From Curtobacterium sp. 458 (GTDB taxonomy: Bacteria > Actinomycetota > Actinomycetes > Actinomycetales > Microbacteriaceae), in the NCBI RefSeq assembly GCF_030406605.1, contig NZ_CP129104.1, forward strand, positions 3,548,687-3,612,686: a stretch of 64,000 nucleotides of DNA, in the 5' to 3' direction. Below, piece by piece: positions 48,219 to 57,879 of this stretch (position 1 is the stretch's first letter; every line of letters starts with the position of its first letter). The position numbers and the translations under genes were made by a program. The notes under the pieces were generated by a model. That model worked only from the letters and a program-made list of their open reading frames with translations. It did no database searches and was not told the origin of the DNA.

Positions 48219-51200
48219 GCGCGTGCCACCTCCACGGACACCGTCGCTGCCTCGCCGACGTCGGTCGTCGTCGCGCCCGCGGCGAGCGGGACGACCTCGA
48301 CCGCGGTCGCGAGGGTCTCCCCCGCGATGAGGTCGCGGTGCACCCGGACCGCCTCGGCGGCGTCGTCGGACACCCCCAGCGTCAGGGTGATGCGGTCGCT
48401 GACGTCGAGGTCGGCGTCGCGGCGGGCCTGCTGGACGGCACGGACGACGTCGCGCGCCAGGCCCTCGGCCTCGAGCTCGGGGGTCGTCACGGTGTCGAGG
48501 ACGACGAAGCCGCCGCCGTCGAGGAACGCCACCGCCACCGAGTCGTCGGCCACGGTGAGGTCGAGCGAGTACTCGCCCGCGACGAGGTCGATGCCGCCGA
48601 CCGTCACGCCGACGTCCGTCGCGACCCAGTCGCCGCGCTTCGCCGCCGGGATCACCTGCTGCACCTGCTTGCCGATGCGCGGGCCGGCGGCGCGGGCGTT
48701 GACGGTCAGCTTCCGCTCGATGCCGTACTGCGCCAGCGACTCCTCGGCCTGCTGTTCGAGCACCACGCGCTTGACGTTGAGCTCGTCGCGGAGGATGTCC
48801 GCGAAGGGCTCGACCGCCGCCGGGTCCGGGACGACGAGCGTGAGCGTCGCGAGCGGCAGTCGGACGCGCTTGCCGGTCGACTTGCGGAGCGCGAGGCCCT
48901 TCGAGGCGACGTCGCGCACGCGGTCCATCGCGGCGACGAGGGCGTCGTCCGCGGGGAACTCGTCGGCCGACGGGAAGTCCTCGAGGTGCACCGACCGGCC
49001 GCCGGTGAGGCCCTTCCAGACCTCCTCGGTGACGAGCGGTGCGAGCGGCGCCGCGACGCGTGTGAGGGTCTCGAGCACGGTGTAGAGCGTGTCGAACGCC
49101 GCCCGGGCCTCGGGGCTCGACGCCGCACCGGCCCAGAACTTGTCGCGCGAGCGTCGCACGTACCAGTTCGTGAGCACGTCGGCGAAGTCGCGGACGGCCT
49201 GCGCGGCGAGCGGGGTGTCGAGGGCGTCGAGGTGCGCCGTGACGTCCGCGACGAGCACGCGGGTCTTCGCGAGCAGGTACCGATCGAGCACGTCGGTGCT
49301 CGCGGTGCTTCGCTGTGCCCCGTACCCCTCGGATGCTGTTGCGCCGGACTCCCCCGACGCGTTCGCGTAGAGGGTGAAGAAGTAGTAGGTCGACCAGAGC
49401 GGGAGCAGGAACTCGCGCACGCCCTGACGGATCCCCTCTTCCGTGACGACGAGGTTGCCGCCGCGGATCACCGACGACGACATGAGGAACCAGCGCATCG
49501 CGTCGGCGCCGTCGCGGTCGAACACCTCGGAGACGTCCGGGTAGTTGCGGAGCGACTTCGACATCTTCTGCCCGTCGGAGCCGAGGACGATGCCGTGACT
49601 GATGACGTTGCGGAACGCCGGGCGGTCGAACAGCGCGGTGGACAGCACGTGCATCACGTAGAACCAGCCGCGCGTCTGCCCGATGTACTCGACGATGAAG
49701 TCGGCCGGGTTGTGCGCCTCGAACCACTCCCGGTTCTCGAACGGGTAGTGCACCTGCGCGTACGGCATCGACCCGGAGTCGAACCAGACGTCGAACACGT
49801 CGGTGATCCGGCGCATCGTCGACTTCCCCGTGGGGTCGTCGGGGTTCGGTCGGGTGAGGTCGTCGATGAACGGACGGTGCAGGTCGACCTCGCCCTCGGC
49901 GTTCAACGGCAGCCGGCCGAAGTCGCGCTCGATCTCCTCGAGCGAACCGTAGACGTCCGTACGCGGGTACGCCGGGTCGTCCGACTGCCACACCGGGATC
50001 GGCGTGCCGAAGTACCGGTTGCGGGAGACCGACCAGTCGATCGCGTTCCCGACCCACTTGCCGAACTGGCCGTCCTTGACGTTGTCCGGCACCCAGTTGA
50101 CGTCCTGGTTGAGCTCGCCCATGCGGTCGCGGAAGTCGGTGACCCGGACGAACCACGACGAGACGGCCTTGTAGATGAGCGGCTTGCGGCAGCGCCAGCA
50201 GTGCGGGTAGCTGTGCTCGTAGGACGCCTGGCGGAGCAGGCGCCCGGCATCGCGCACGGCCTTGGTGAGCGGCTTGTTCGCGTCCGACCACAGCATGCCG
50301 GCCACCTCGCCGAACTGCGACGTGAACACACCGCCCTCGTCGAGCGACAGCACCACGGGGATGCCCGCGGCCGCGCAGACCTCCTGGTCGTCGGCGCCGT
50401 AGGCCGGAGCCTGGTGCACGATGCCCGTGCCCTCGCCCGTCTCGACGTACTCGGCGACGAGCACTCGCCACGCGTTCTCGTACCCTTCCTGGTCGGCCAG
50501 GTGGTCGAACAGCCGCTCGTACTCGACGCCGGCGAGCTCGGCGCCGGCGACCGTGCGGAGCACGGCGGCGAGCGCGTCGTCCGCGCTCTCGTAGCCGAGG
50601 TCCTTCGCGTGCGCGGCCACGGTGTCGGACGCGAGGAGGTACGTGGCCGAGCCGGCGGCACCACCGTCAGCCGCGCCTCCCGGCCCTGCAGGGACGACCG
50701 CGTACGCGATCGCCGGACCGACCGCGAGGGCCGCGTTCGTCGGGAGCGTCCACGGGGTCGTCGTCCAGGCGAGCGCACGGACCCCGCTGAGGTCGAGCGC
50801 CTCGGCGCGGGTCCCGCGCAGCGGGAACGCGACCGTGACGGACTGGTCCTGCCGCGACTGGTAGACGTCGTCGTCCATGCGCAGCTCGTGGTTCGACAGC
50901 GGTGTCTGGTCGTTCCAGCAGTACGGCAGGACTCGGAAGCCCTCGTACGCCAGGCCCTTGTCCCAGAGCTGCTTCCAGGCCCAGAGCACGCTCTCCATGA
51001 ACGTGACGTCGAGGGTCTTGTAGTCGTTCTCGAAGTCGACCCAGCGAGCCTGGCGGGTCACGTACCGCTGCCACTCGTCGGTGTACTGCAGGACGCTCTT
51101 CTTGGCGGCCGCGTTGAAGACGTCGACGCCCATCTCGTCGATCTCGTGCTTCTCGGTGATGCCGAGCTGCCGCATCGCCTCGAGCTCGGCGGGCAGGCCG

Positions 51201-51496
51201 TGCGTGTCCCAGCCGAAGCGGCGGTGGACCTGCTTGCCGCGCATGGTCTGGTAGCGCGGGAAGACGTCCTTCGCGTACCCGGTGAGCAGGTGCCCGTAGT
51301 GCGGCAGGCCGTTGGCGAACGGCGGGCCGTCGTAGAACGTCCACTCCGGGCAGCCCTCGCGCTGGTCGATGGACGCCTGGAACGTCGCGTCGCCCTTCCA
51401 GAAGGCGAGGATCCCCTGCTCGACGGCGGGGAAGGACGGGGACGGCGTGACGCCGGCTGCTGTGTCGTCTGCAGGACGGTTGAGGGGGTAGCGCAC
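48215..51496 (-). CDS. ileS: Isoleucyl-tRNA synthetase, IleS2-like
   Basis: A 1093-residue class I synthetase. The HIGH motif is [12 protein letters not shown] (about 48-60), KMSKS is in [14 protein letters not shown], and the CP1 editing domain lies between them. The motif form and length resemble the eukaryote-like IleS2 group common in actinobacteria, which is known for low mupirocin sensitivity in relatives. GTG at 51496 lies after AGGAGCC; upstream in-frame codons are inside the T-box leader and are not used. Heads ileS-folC-DUF4233-ndk. Confidence 0.95.
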   Translation of the reverse strand: MRYPLNRPADDTAAGVTPSPSFPAVEQGILAFWKGDATFQASIDQREGCPEWTFYDGPPFANGLPHYGHLLTGYAKDVFPRYQTMRGKQVHRRFGWDTHGLPAELEAMRQLGITEKHEIDEMGVDVFNAAAKKSVLQYTDEWQRYVTRQARWVDFENDYKTLDVTFMESVLWAWKQLWDKGLAYEGFRVLPYCWNDQTPLSNHELRMDDDVYQSRQDQSVTVAFPLRGTRAEALDLSGVRALAWTTTPWTLPTNAALAVGPAIAYAVVPAGPGGAADGGAAGSATYLLASDTVAAHAKDLGYESADDALAAVLRTVAGAELAGVEYERLFDHLADQEGYENAWRVLVAEYVETGEGTGIVHQAPAYGADDQEVCAAAGIPVVLSLDEGGVFTSQFGEVAGMLWSDANKPLTKAVRDAGRLLRQASYEHSYPHCWRCRKPLIYKAVSSWFVRVTDFRDRMGELNQDVNWVPDNVKDGQFGKWVGNAIDWSVSRNRYFGTPIPVWQSDDPAYPRTDVYGSLEEIERDFGRLPLNAEGEVDLHRPFIDDLTRPNPDDPTGKSTMRRITDVFDVWFDSGSMPYAQVHYPFENREWFEAHNPADFIVEYIGQTRGWFYVMHVLSTALFDRPAFRNVISHGIVLGSDGQKMSKSLRNYPDVSEVFDRDGADAMRWFLMSSSVIRGGNLVVTEEGIRQGVREFLLPLWSTYYFFTLYANASGESGATASEGYGAQRSTASTDVLDRYLLAKTRVLVADVTAHLDALDTPLAAQAVRDFADVLTNWYVRRSRDKFWAGAASSPEARAAFDTLYTVLETLTRVAAPLAPLVTEEVWKGLTGGRSVHLEDFPSADEFPADDALVAAMDRVRDVASKGLALRKSTGKRVRLPLATLTLVVPDPAAVEPFADILRDELNVKRVVLEQQAEESLAQYGIERKLTVNARAAGPRIGKQVQQVIPAAKRGDWVATDVGVTVGGIDLVAGEYSLDLTVADDSVAVAFLDGGGFVVLDTVTTPELEAEGLARDVVRAVQQARRDADLDVSDRITLTLGVSDDAAEAVRVHRDLIAGETLATAVEVVPLAAGATTTDVGEAATVSVEVARA

Positions 51497-51500
51497 CGTG

Positions 51501-51709
51501 GGCTCCTGTGGGTTCGGTTCGTCTCCACGAGGACGGAGCGTGCTCCGCGGTACCACCTCGCTTGCCGGACACCGCTCGCGCTGCGTCCGACCGCTCGTTC
51601 GCCGGAAGGGGTGCGGTCCGGTCCGCCCGGTTCTACTGCCGGCCGTCGGTCGTGCCGACTGCCGGGTTCCTCCGGAGGCTCCCCGGTGATGGCCGGTTCG
51701 ACGCCTGCT
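51501..51709 (-). promoter_or_regulatory. ileS T-box riboswitch (translational, actinobacterial type)
   Basis: The leader of about 210 nt has the T-box sequence AGGTGGTACCGCGG (51545-51558), whose UGGU can pair with the tRNA 3' end. Near the 5' end is the segment GGCCATCACCGGGGAGCC with the Ile codon ATC as specifier (51688-51690), in a very short stem I. Conserved AGTAGAACCGGGCGG follows. The ileS SD (AGGAGCC) can pair with upstream GCTCC, fitting control of translation: uncharged tRNA-Ile frees the SD. Confidence 0.93.
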
Positions 51710-51715
51710 GGGACG

Positions 51716-51738
51716 AGTCTACCCGAGCGGAGCATGCT
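51716..51738. promoter_or_regulatory. Divergent -10 boxes of ileS and the CDF gene
   Basis: TAGACT on the minus strand (51716-51721) starts the T-box leader. CATGCT on the plus strand (51733-51738) is 6 nt before the ATG of the cation exporter. They lie 11 bp apart, so the two promoters overlap. Confidence 0.55.
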
Positions 51739-51744
51739 GGAGCG

Positions 51745-52782
51745 ATGCCCTCCTCCGATGAGCCTGAGCGCCCCGAATCGCTCCTCACCGTCATCATCGC
51801 GTTCGCCGCGAACCTGCTCGTCGCGATCGCCAAGACCGTCGCCTCGCTGATCTCCGGGTCGGCGTCCATGACCGCCGAGGCCGCGCACTCGTGGGCGGAC
51901 ACCGGCAACGAGATCTTCCTGCTCGTGGCCGAGCGTCGCGGCGCCAAGCCCCGGGACACGAAGCACCCGCTCGGCTACGGCCGCGAGACCTACATCTGGT
52001 CGATGTTCGCCGCGTTCGGCCTGTTCACCGCGGGCGCCGTGGTGTCGATCTGGCACGGCATCACCGAGCTCGGCGAGACCGGCCCCGCCGAGGACCTCCT
52101 GCTCAACTACCTCGTGCTCGGCGTCGCGTTCCTGCTCGAGGGCACGAGCTTCGTGCAGGCGTACCGCCAGGCGCACGGAGCCGCCACGAAGCGCCGCGTC
52201 CCGGTGCTCCGCCACGTGCTGCAGTCGTCGAACCCGACGCTCCGGGCGGTGTTCGCGGAGGACGCCGCGGCGCTCATCGGCCTCGTGATCGCGTTCCTCG
52301 GCGTCTTCCTGCACCAGGTCACCGGGCTCGCGGTGTTCGACGCGATCGGCTCCATCGCGGTCGGGCTGCTGCTCGGCGTCGTGGCGATCGTCCTCATCGA
52401 GCGGAACCGCCGCTTCCTGGTCGGCGAGGCCACGTCGCCGGAGCTCGAGGACGCGGTGCTGTCCGAGCTGCTCCGCCGTGACGAGGTCGAGCGGGTCACC
52501 TACCTGCACCTCGAGTTCGTCGGACCGTCGCGGGTGTTCCTCGTGGCCGCCGTCGACCTGACCGGCAACGAGGACGAGGACCACGTGGCCGTGCGGCTGC
52601 GACGGGTGGAGGCGTCGTTGGAGGAGAGCCGGTACATCGAGGAGGCGGTGCTGACGTTGAGCATCCCCGGTGACGAGTCGCTCGTGTCCCGTGGTGACGG
52701 CGAGGTCCCCGCGACGGTTCGGGACGGCACGGTGGAGGACGTCGCGGCGGGCGGGGCCGGCACCCTGCGGACCGAGCGGTAG
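51745..52782 (+). CDS. Cation diffusion facilitator family transporter
   Basis: A 345-residue CDF protein with six transmembrane segments (about 15-215) and a C-terminal cytoplasmic ferredoxin-like domain. The metal-binding pairs are in MTAEAAHSWADTGNE (HxxxD) and AVFAEDAAALIGL; the second has Glu-Asp, which differs from the Zn pattern HxxxD, so specificity is uncertain. Exports divalent metal in exchange for protons. The ATG at 51745 is probably leaderless. A 16-bp repeat begins at its stop codon. Confidence 0.9.
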   Translation: MPSSDEPERPESLLTVIIAFAANLLVAIAKTVASLISGSASMTAEAAHSWADTGNEIFLLVAERRGAKPRDTKHPLGYGRETYIWSMFAAFGLFTAGAVVSIWHGITELGETGPAEDLLLNYLVLGVAFLLEGTSFVQAYRQAHGAATKRRVPVLRHVLQSSNPTLRAVFAEDAAALIGLVIAFLGVFLHQVTGLAVFDAIGSIAVGLLLGVVAIVLIERNRRFLVGEATSPELEDAVLSELLRRDEVERVTYLHLEFVGPSRVFLVAAVDLTGNEDEDHVAVRLRRVEASLEESRYIEEAVLTLSIPGDESLVSRGDGEVPATVRDGTVEDVAAGGAGTLRTER

Positions 52783-52834
52783 GAACACCGAGCGGTGGGA
52801 ACACCGCGCGGGAGGAGCACCGAGCGGGAGGGGC
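52771..52834. repeat. 16-bp tandem repeat straddling the CDF stop codon
   Basis: Four contiguous 16-bp units begin at 52771, 52787, 52803 and 52819 (ACCGAGCGGTAGGAAC and variants). The first contains the last codons and TAG (52780-52782) of the CDF gene. Confidence 0.9.
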
Positions 52835-52857
52835 GCGGCGGGCACCACCCGCCGCGC
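52833..52857. terminator. Hairpin after the CDF gene
   Basis: GCGCGGCGGG (52833-52842) pairs with CCCGCCGCGC (52848-52857) across a short loop. It follows the 16-bp array and lies between convergent genes. Confidence 0.7.
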
Positions 52858-52868
52858 GCCGCCGGCGG

Positions 52869-54374
52869 TCAGCGCTCGTCGACCAGGGCGGTGCGCCCGT
52901 CCCGCACCCGGACGGCAGCGTCGCCCCGGACCACCCACACCCGCAGGAAGTCCACCCGGAACGTCGTGAACCGACCCGGCTCGTCGGCGAGCAGGCGACT
53001 GAGCGCAGGACGCAACGGGAACCGCTCGTCCGCTCCGGCGACGACGACCCCGAAGTCCCCGCGCGCCGCCGCGTCCGTGGACGCACGACGTCCGGTCCAG
53101 TGCGAGAACGCGGCACGCGGCGACCCCGCGACGAGGATGCGGTCGTCCGACGGCACACCGCGGTGGTCGAGTGCGGCGCTCAGCCGGGCGAACCCGGTCT
53201 CCCGACTCTCGGCGACGGTGCGGACCACGACCACGGCGGGGAGCACGGTGGCGGCGACGGCCACGAGTGCGACGACGGTCGTCCACGGAGGGCGCAGCCG
53301 GGCGGCCCGGACGAGCCCGGTCGCCGCGAGCGCGATCGTCCAGGGCATCCACGCGTCGTAGTAGTACGGCAGGGCGACCTGTGCCGTGCAGTAGAAGACC
53401 ACCAGGGCGGCGAGGGCGGTGCCGAGCACGCCGACGAGCGGGTCGGGCCGGACCAGCACGGCGGCGAGGAGCCCGAGCACGAGCACGACGACGGTCGGCC
53501 AGCCGACCCCCTCGACGACCCGGGCGGCGTTCGCCCACCAGGGCGCGAACTGGTACTGGCGGCCGAGCAACGTCGTCGTGTGACCGTTCACGTCGTGCGC
53601 CGTCTGGAACGCCAGCATGAACCGGATCGCCCGGACCCCACCGACCGGCAGGTAGACCGCCGCGAAGACGACGAGGAAGGACACCGCGGCGACCGGCGCG
53701 CCGATCGCGTACGCGCGCCACCGTCGGTGGAGGGCGGGCAGCGCGGCGATCGCGAGGAACACGACCGCGGTGGACACCTTCGACGTCACGGACAGGGCGA
53801 ACAGCGCACCGGACAGCGCCCACCACCCCGCGGCCCGCCACCGACCGTGGTCGTCGTCCGACTCCCGGGTCACCGCGTGCCACGCGACCGCGACGGCAGC
53901 CACCGCGAAGAAGACCATGAGCGGCTCGAGCAGCGCCAGTCGGTCGATCCGCACGCCGGCACCGGAGGCCACGTCGGCCCAGGTGGCCGCGGCCGCGCGC
54001 GGGGTGCACCACCACCACCCCGCGGCCAGGAGCGCACCCCAGAACCCGATCGGTCGACGCAGCCAGGCGAAGAGCACGACCCCGGTGCCGAACGAGGCCG
54101 TGGCCGCGACGACGCGAGCTGCGCCGACGCCCTCGCCGAGGACGAGCTGCGCGAGACCGTAGAGGTACTTCGCCGTGGGCGGGTGCTGCAGGTTGCCGGT
54201 CAACGCCCCGTGCACGTACTGCCACCCGGCTCCGGCGTAGGTGAACTCGTCCACGTACTCGGTCTGTCGCCCGAGGTTCGCGTACGCGACGTACACCCCG
54301 GCGACCACGACCACGACCAGCGCGACGGCCCTGGCCGCGGTGCGGCGTTCAGGGCTGCGGAGGACGAGGTGCAC
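52869..54374 (-). CDS. GT39/ArnT-like membrane glycosyltransferase
   Basis: A 501-residue polytopic protein with about 11 hydrophobic segments. The first loop has YVDEFTYAGAGWQYVHGAL with acidic residues and HPPTAKYLYGL, the pattern of the PMT/ArnT (GT39/GT83) superfamily that uses polyprenyl-phosphate sugars. The C-terminal 110 residues are soluble and probably extracytoplasmic. Acceptor unknown. GTG at 54374 is 8 nt after TACGAT (54383-54388), a leaderless start. Confidence 0.8.
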   Translation of the reverse strand: MHLVLRSPERRTAARAVALVVVVVAGVYVAYANLGRQTEYVDEFTYAGAGWQYVHGALTGNLQHPPTAKYLYGLAQLVLGEGVGAARVVAATASFGTGVVLFAWLRRPIGFWGALLAAGWWWCTPRAAAATWADVASGAGVRIDRLALLEPLMVFFAVAAVAVAWHAVTRESDDDHGRWRAAGWWALSGALFALSVTSKVSTAVVFLAIAALPALHRRWRAYAIGAPVAAVSFLVVFAAVYLPVGGVRAIRFMLAFQTAHDVNGHTTTLLGRQYQFAPWWANAARVVEGVGWPTVVVLVLGLLAAVLVRPDPLVGVLGTALAALVVFYCTAQVALPYYYDAWMPWTIALAATGLVRAARLRPPWTTVVALVAVAATVLPAVVVVRTVAESRETGFARLSAALDHRGVPSDDRILVAGSPRAAFSHWTGRRASTDAAARGDFGVVVAGADERFPLRPALSRLLADEPGRFTTFRVDFLRVWVVRGDAAVRVRDGRTALVDER

Positions 54375-54514
54375 GGCGCTCGATCGTAGTGACCAGCCCG
54401 GGGCCGTGGCCCGTGGCAGAGCAGTGCGTTCCCGCGGAAGCGCTCAGGCACCGGCCCGATCGGAGCCGCGCCGAGCGCGTGCCGGACGGACCGGGCTCGC
54501 GTGGCGAGCGTGCG

Positions 54515-55132
54515 TCAGGCGGCGTCGAGGCCGTCCGCGACGGGCGTGAGCGCCGCCGCGACGTACTCGACGAGCGGACCCCTGCCGACGCCGTCACCGA
54601 CCCACACACCGAACGCCGCCGCGGCCGCACCGAGCATCGCGCCGGACACCGTCTGGGGCCAGAGCGCCCCGGCCCGGTCGCCGGTGCGGCCGGCGACGAA
54701 CGCCGCGACCGCGCCGTGCTGCTGCATCACCCGTGCGGCGACGCTCGCCACGAGCTCGGGGCCGATCCCCATGACCTCGGCCTGCGCGACGGCCCACGGC
54801 ACCCGCTCCGGGTCGTGCTGGCGCGCCGCGGCGAGCAGGGCGTCCTCGACGGCACGCACCGGGCTCGGCTCGGCGGACGCGTCGAGCAGCCCGGGGATCG
54901 CGGCGACCGCGGCGTCGAGCTCGAGCCACATGACGTCGGACTTCGCGGCGAAGTAGTTGAAGAACGTCGCGCGGCTCACCCCGGCACGTGCGGCGATCTG
55001 GTCCACGGTGGTCCGGCCGTACCCCTGCTCGAGGAAGAGCTCCGCCGCAGCGTCGGCGAGGACGTCGGCGCTGGACCGGCGTGGCCGGCCACCGCGGCGA
55101 GCACGGTCGTCGTCGCCACGCTCGAGGTCCAT
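54515..55132 (-). CDS. TetR-family regulator
   Basis: A 205-residue regulator with an N-terminal helix-turn-helix (LFLEQGYGRTTVDQIAARAGVSRATFFNYFAAKSDV, about 33-68) and a helical ligand domain. It is divergent from the peptide ABC operon with only 31 bp between start codons, so it very likely controls that operon and itself. The ATG at 55132 is 6 nt after TTTACT, so the mRNA is leaderless. Confidence 0.9.
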   Translation of the reverse strand: MDLERGDDDRARRGGRPRRSSADVLADAAAELFLEQGYGRTTVDQIAARAGVSRATFFNYFAAKSDVMWLELDAAVAAIPGLLDASAEPSPVRAVEDALLAAARQHDPERVPWAVAQAEVMGIGPELVASVAARVMQQHGAVAAFVAGRTGDRAGALWPQTVSGAMLGAAAAAFGVWVGDGVGRGPLVEYVAAALTPVADGLDAA

Positions 55133-55138
55133 GCGCCC

Positions 55139-55154
55139 AGTAAACCGCTAGACT
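55139..55154. promoter_or_regulatory. Back-to-back -10 boxes of the tetR gene and ABC operon
   Basis: TTTACT on the minus strand (55139-55144) and TAGACT on the plus strand (55149-55154) lie 4 bp apart within the 31-bp gap. Both start codons are 6 and 9 nt away. A TetR dimer here would block both directions. No clear palindromic operator was recognised. Confidence 0.6.
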
Positions 55155-55163
55155 CGACCAGCC

Positions 55164-56822
55164 ATGAAGTTGGACTCAGTACAGAAAAGCCGCGCGCGCG
55201 TCGCGGCCTCCCTGGCGGGCGCCGCCACAATCCTCCTGGCCGTCACCGCCTGCACCGGCGGCGGAGGCGGGTCGACGAGCAGCACGCCGGTCGCGGGCGG
55301 GACCCTGGTCTACGCGTCCGGCGACGCCGAACCGACCTGCCTCGACCCGCACGTCGGCGGCAACTACCCGCAGGCGCTGCTGTCCAGTCAGTACATCGAG
55401 GAGCTCACCGCGCTCGAGGACGGCCGACCCGTCCCCGCGCTCGCCGAGTCGTGGAAGAGGAGCAGCGACGGCACGACCCTGACCTTCCGGCTCCGCGACG
55501 ACGTGACCTTCACCGACGGCACCCCGTTCGACGCCGCCGCCGTGGTGGCGAACATCGAGCACGTGCAGGACCCGAAGACCGCGTCGAGCACCGGGTACCT
55601 CGCCCTCCAGTCGATCACGAAGGCCACCGCGACCGACGACCACACGGTCACGCTCACCCTGAGCCGTCCGGACAGCGCCCTGCTCGAGTCGTTCTCGCAG
55701 CCCTGGGTCGGCATGGAGTCCCCGAAGGCGCTCGAACGCTCGCAGGCGCAGAACTGCGAGTCCCCCGTCGGCACGGGGCCGTTCCGGATCACGGACTGGA
55801 AGCACGGCGACCGGGTCACGCTGGAGAAGAACGCCGACTACACGCCCCTCGGCAAGCCGGCCGGCAGCACCACCAAGCCCCGGTTGAACGGCATCACCTG
55901 GCGCTTCCTGCCCGACTCGACCTCGCGCTTCGCGGCACTGCAGTCCGGCCAGGTCGACGTCATCGACAACGCCCAGCCCGACCAGATCCGTGCGGCGGGG
56001 GCCGGTGGGTCGATCCGCGACCTCGACGCCCCGCGCCCCGGCGCCTCCAACCGCCTCGAGCTGAACTCCGGCCACGGTGTGTTCCAGGACGAAGCGGTCC
56101 GCGAGGCCTTCATCCACGGCGCCGACGTCGACCCTGGCATCAAGTCCCTGTTCCTCGGCACCGCGAAGCGCTCGTACTCGCTGCTGTCGAGCGTCGAGCC
56201 GTTCGCCTGGTCCGCCGACGGCGAGGAGCTCTTCGACCACGACGCCTCTCAGGCCGGCAAGCTGCTCGACGAGGCCGGGTGGAAGAAGGGCTCGGACGGC
56301 ATCCGCACGAAGGACGGGAAGCGCCTGACGGTGACGTTCCCGGTGTCGACGAACCAGTCGATCCCCGCCGAGCGCAGCCTGTTCCAGCAGATCCAGGCCT
56401 CCGAGAAGGAGGTCGGCTTCGACGTGCAGATCAAGGAGCTCGACCTCTCCAGCTGGTACGCGGCCCTCGCGGCGAACCAGTACGACGTCGTCAGCGCGCC
56501 GTACACGAAGGTCGGTGCGGACGTCCTCCGCATCCTCTACGACAGCGCCAGCATCGAGCCGGCCCCCTCGGGCTACTTCGCGAACCTCGCGCAGCTCGAC
56601 GACCCGACGGTGGACTCGCTGCTGCAGCGCGCCGCACGGACCGCCGACACGCACGACCGCGGCGAACTGTACGAACAGGCGCAGAAGGACATCCTCGCCA
56701 GCGCGACCGTCCTGCCCCTCTACGACCAGCAGAACCACTTCCTCGTCGGGGAGAAGGTGCACGACGTGCACACCACGGCCGTCTCGACGCCGTGGTTCGG
56801 TTCGGCCTGGATCGACCGCTGA
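55164..56822 (+). CDS. ABC transporter substrate-binding lipoprotein (family 5)
   Basis: A 552-residue extracytoplasmic binding protein. A signal peptide (about 1-29) ends with the lipobox LAVTAC, so Cys30 is lipidated. The family-5 signature region is in VPALAESWKRSSDGTTLTFRLRDDVTFTDGTPFDAAAVV (about 90-130). Ligands are probably oligopeptides, nickel complexes or opines; not determinable here. The ATG at 55164 is 9 nt after TAGACT. First gene of a complete importer operon. Confidence 0.93.
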   Translation: MKLDSVQKSRARVAASLAGAATILLAVTACTGGGGGSTSSTPVAGGTLVYASGDAEPTCLDPHVGGNYPQALLSSQYIEELTALEDGRPVPALAESWKRSSDGTTLTFRLRDDVTFTDGTPFDAAAVVANIEHVQDPKTASSTGYLALQSITKATATDDHTVTLTLSRPDSALLESFSQPWVGMESPKALERSQAQNCESPVGTGPFRITDWKHGDRVTLEKNADYTPLGKPAGSTTKPRLNGITWRFLPDSTSRFAALQSGQVDVIDNAQPDQIRAAGAGGSIRDLDAPRPGASNRLELNSGHGVFQDEAVREAFIHGADVDPGIKSLFLGTAKRSYSLLSSVEPFAWSADGEELFDHDASQAGKLLDEAGWKKGSDGIRTKDGKRLTVTFPVSTNQSIPAERSLFQQIQASEKEVGFDVQIKELDLSSWYAALAANQYDVVSAPYTKVGADVLRILYDSASIEPAPSGYFANLAQLDDPTVDSLLQRAARTADTHDRGELYEQAQKDILASATVLPLYDQQNHFLVGEKVHDVHTTAVSTPWFGSAWIDR

Positions 56823-56862
56823 CGCGCGCTCACGCGCGGCACGACCGGACTGGAGGCACGGC

Positions 56863-57879
56863 ATGACCCCGACGCGCCCCCGCGGCTCCGGCGCGTGGTC
56901 GCGGTGGACGCTGTGGGGCCTCGGTCGCCTGGCCGGCGGCATCGGTGTGCTCTGGGCCGTCGCCACGATCGTGTTCGTCGCGATCCGACTCATCCCCGGT
57001 GACCCGGCCCTCGCGATCCTCGGCGGGCCGGGGTCGCAGGCGTCGGCCGCCGCGGTCGACCAGGTCCGGCACGAGTACGGACTCGACCGGCCGCTCCTCG
57101 TGCAGTACTCGGTGTTCCTCGGCCGACTCGCCACCGGGCAGCTCGGCGACTCCTACGCGTTCCGGACCCCGGTCGCGACGCTCCTCGCCCAGGAGCTCCC
57201 CGTCACACTGACCCTGGCGGTCGCCGGGCTCGTGGTCGCCTGGGCGCTCGCGCTCGTCGCCGCCTGGTGGTCGACGCAGCGCGGTCGGGTCGCCGCCGGG
57301 ATCACCGGGGCGATCACCGTCACCGCCAGCGTCGTCCCGCACTTCTGGCTCGGCAGCGTCCTCATCGTCGTGTTCGCGACCGCGCTCGGGTGGGCCCCCG
57401 CGGTGAGCGACGGCACGGTCCGCGGCTGGGTGCTCCCCGTGGTCACGGTCGCGGTCCCGGTCGCCGGGTACCTCGCCGAGACGGTCCGCGACGGCATCGT
57501 CGACGCGCAACGCTCCGCCTTCGCCCTCGCCGCCCGGGGTCGCGGCGAGCACCGGCTCGGGGTGTTCCTGCGGCACTCGCTCCGCCACGCCGCACTGCCC
57601 GGCCTCGCGCTGTCCGCCTGGGCGTTCGGTTCGCTGGTGTCCGGGGCCGTCGTCGTCGAGTCGGTCTTCGCCCTGCCGGGCATCGGGCGCGCCCTGGTCA
57701 CCGCCGTGACGCAGCGGGACATGCCGCTCGTCGCCGGGATCGCGCTCGTGTCGGCGGCCGCGTACGTCGTCGTGCTCGCCGTCGCCGACCTCGCCGAGCG
57801 CGCGGTGGACCGTCGGCCCCGTCGTCCCGGCGCCGTCGGGACGAGACGTGGTCGAACCCGGACGGCGGTCGTCCGGTGA
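56863..57879 (+). CDS. ABC transporter permease, DppB type
   Basis: A 338-residue permease with six transmembrane segments. The N-terminal PGDPALAILGGPGSQASAAAV and the EAA-like loop ALAARGRGEHRLGVFLRHSLRHAALP match the DppB/OppB family. The ATG at 56863 is preceded by GGAGG at a good spacing, 40 bp after the binding-protein gene. Its stop overlaps the next gene by 4 bp. Confidence 0.92.
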   Translation: MTPTRPRGSGAWSRWTLWGLGRLAGGIGVLWAVATIVFVAIRLIPGDPALAILGGPGSQASAAAVDQVRHEYGLDRPLLVQYSVFLGRLATGQLGDSYAFRTPVATLLAQELPVTLTLAVAGLVVAWALALVAAWWSTQRGRVAAGITGAITVTASVVPHFWLGSVLIVVFATALGWAPAVSDGTVRGWVLPVVTVAVPVAGYLAETVRDGIVDAQRSAFALAARGRGEHRLGVFLRHSLRHAALPGLALSAWAFGSLVSGAVVVESVFALPGIGRALVTAVTQRDMPLVAGIALVSAAAYVVVLAVADLAERAVDRRPRRPGAVGTRRGRTRTAVVR

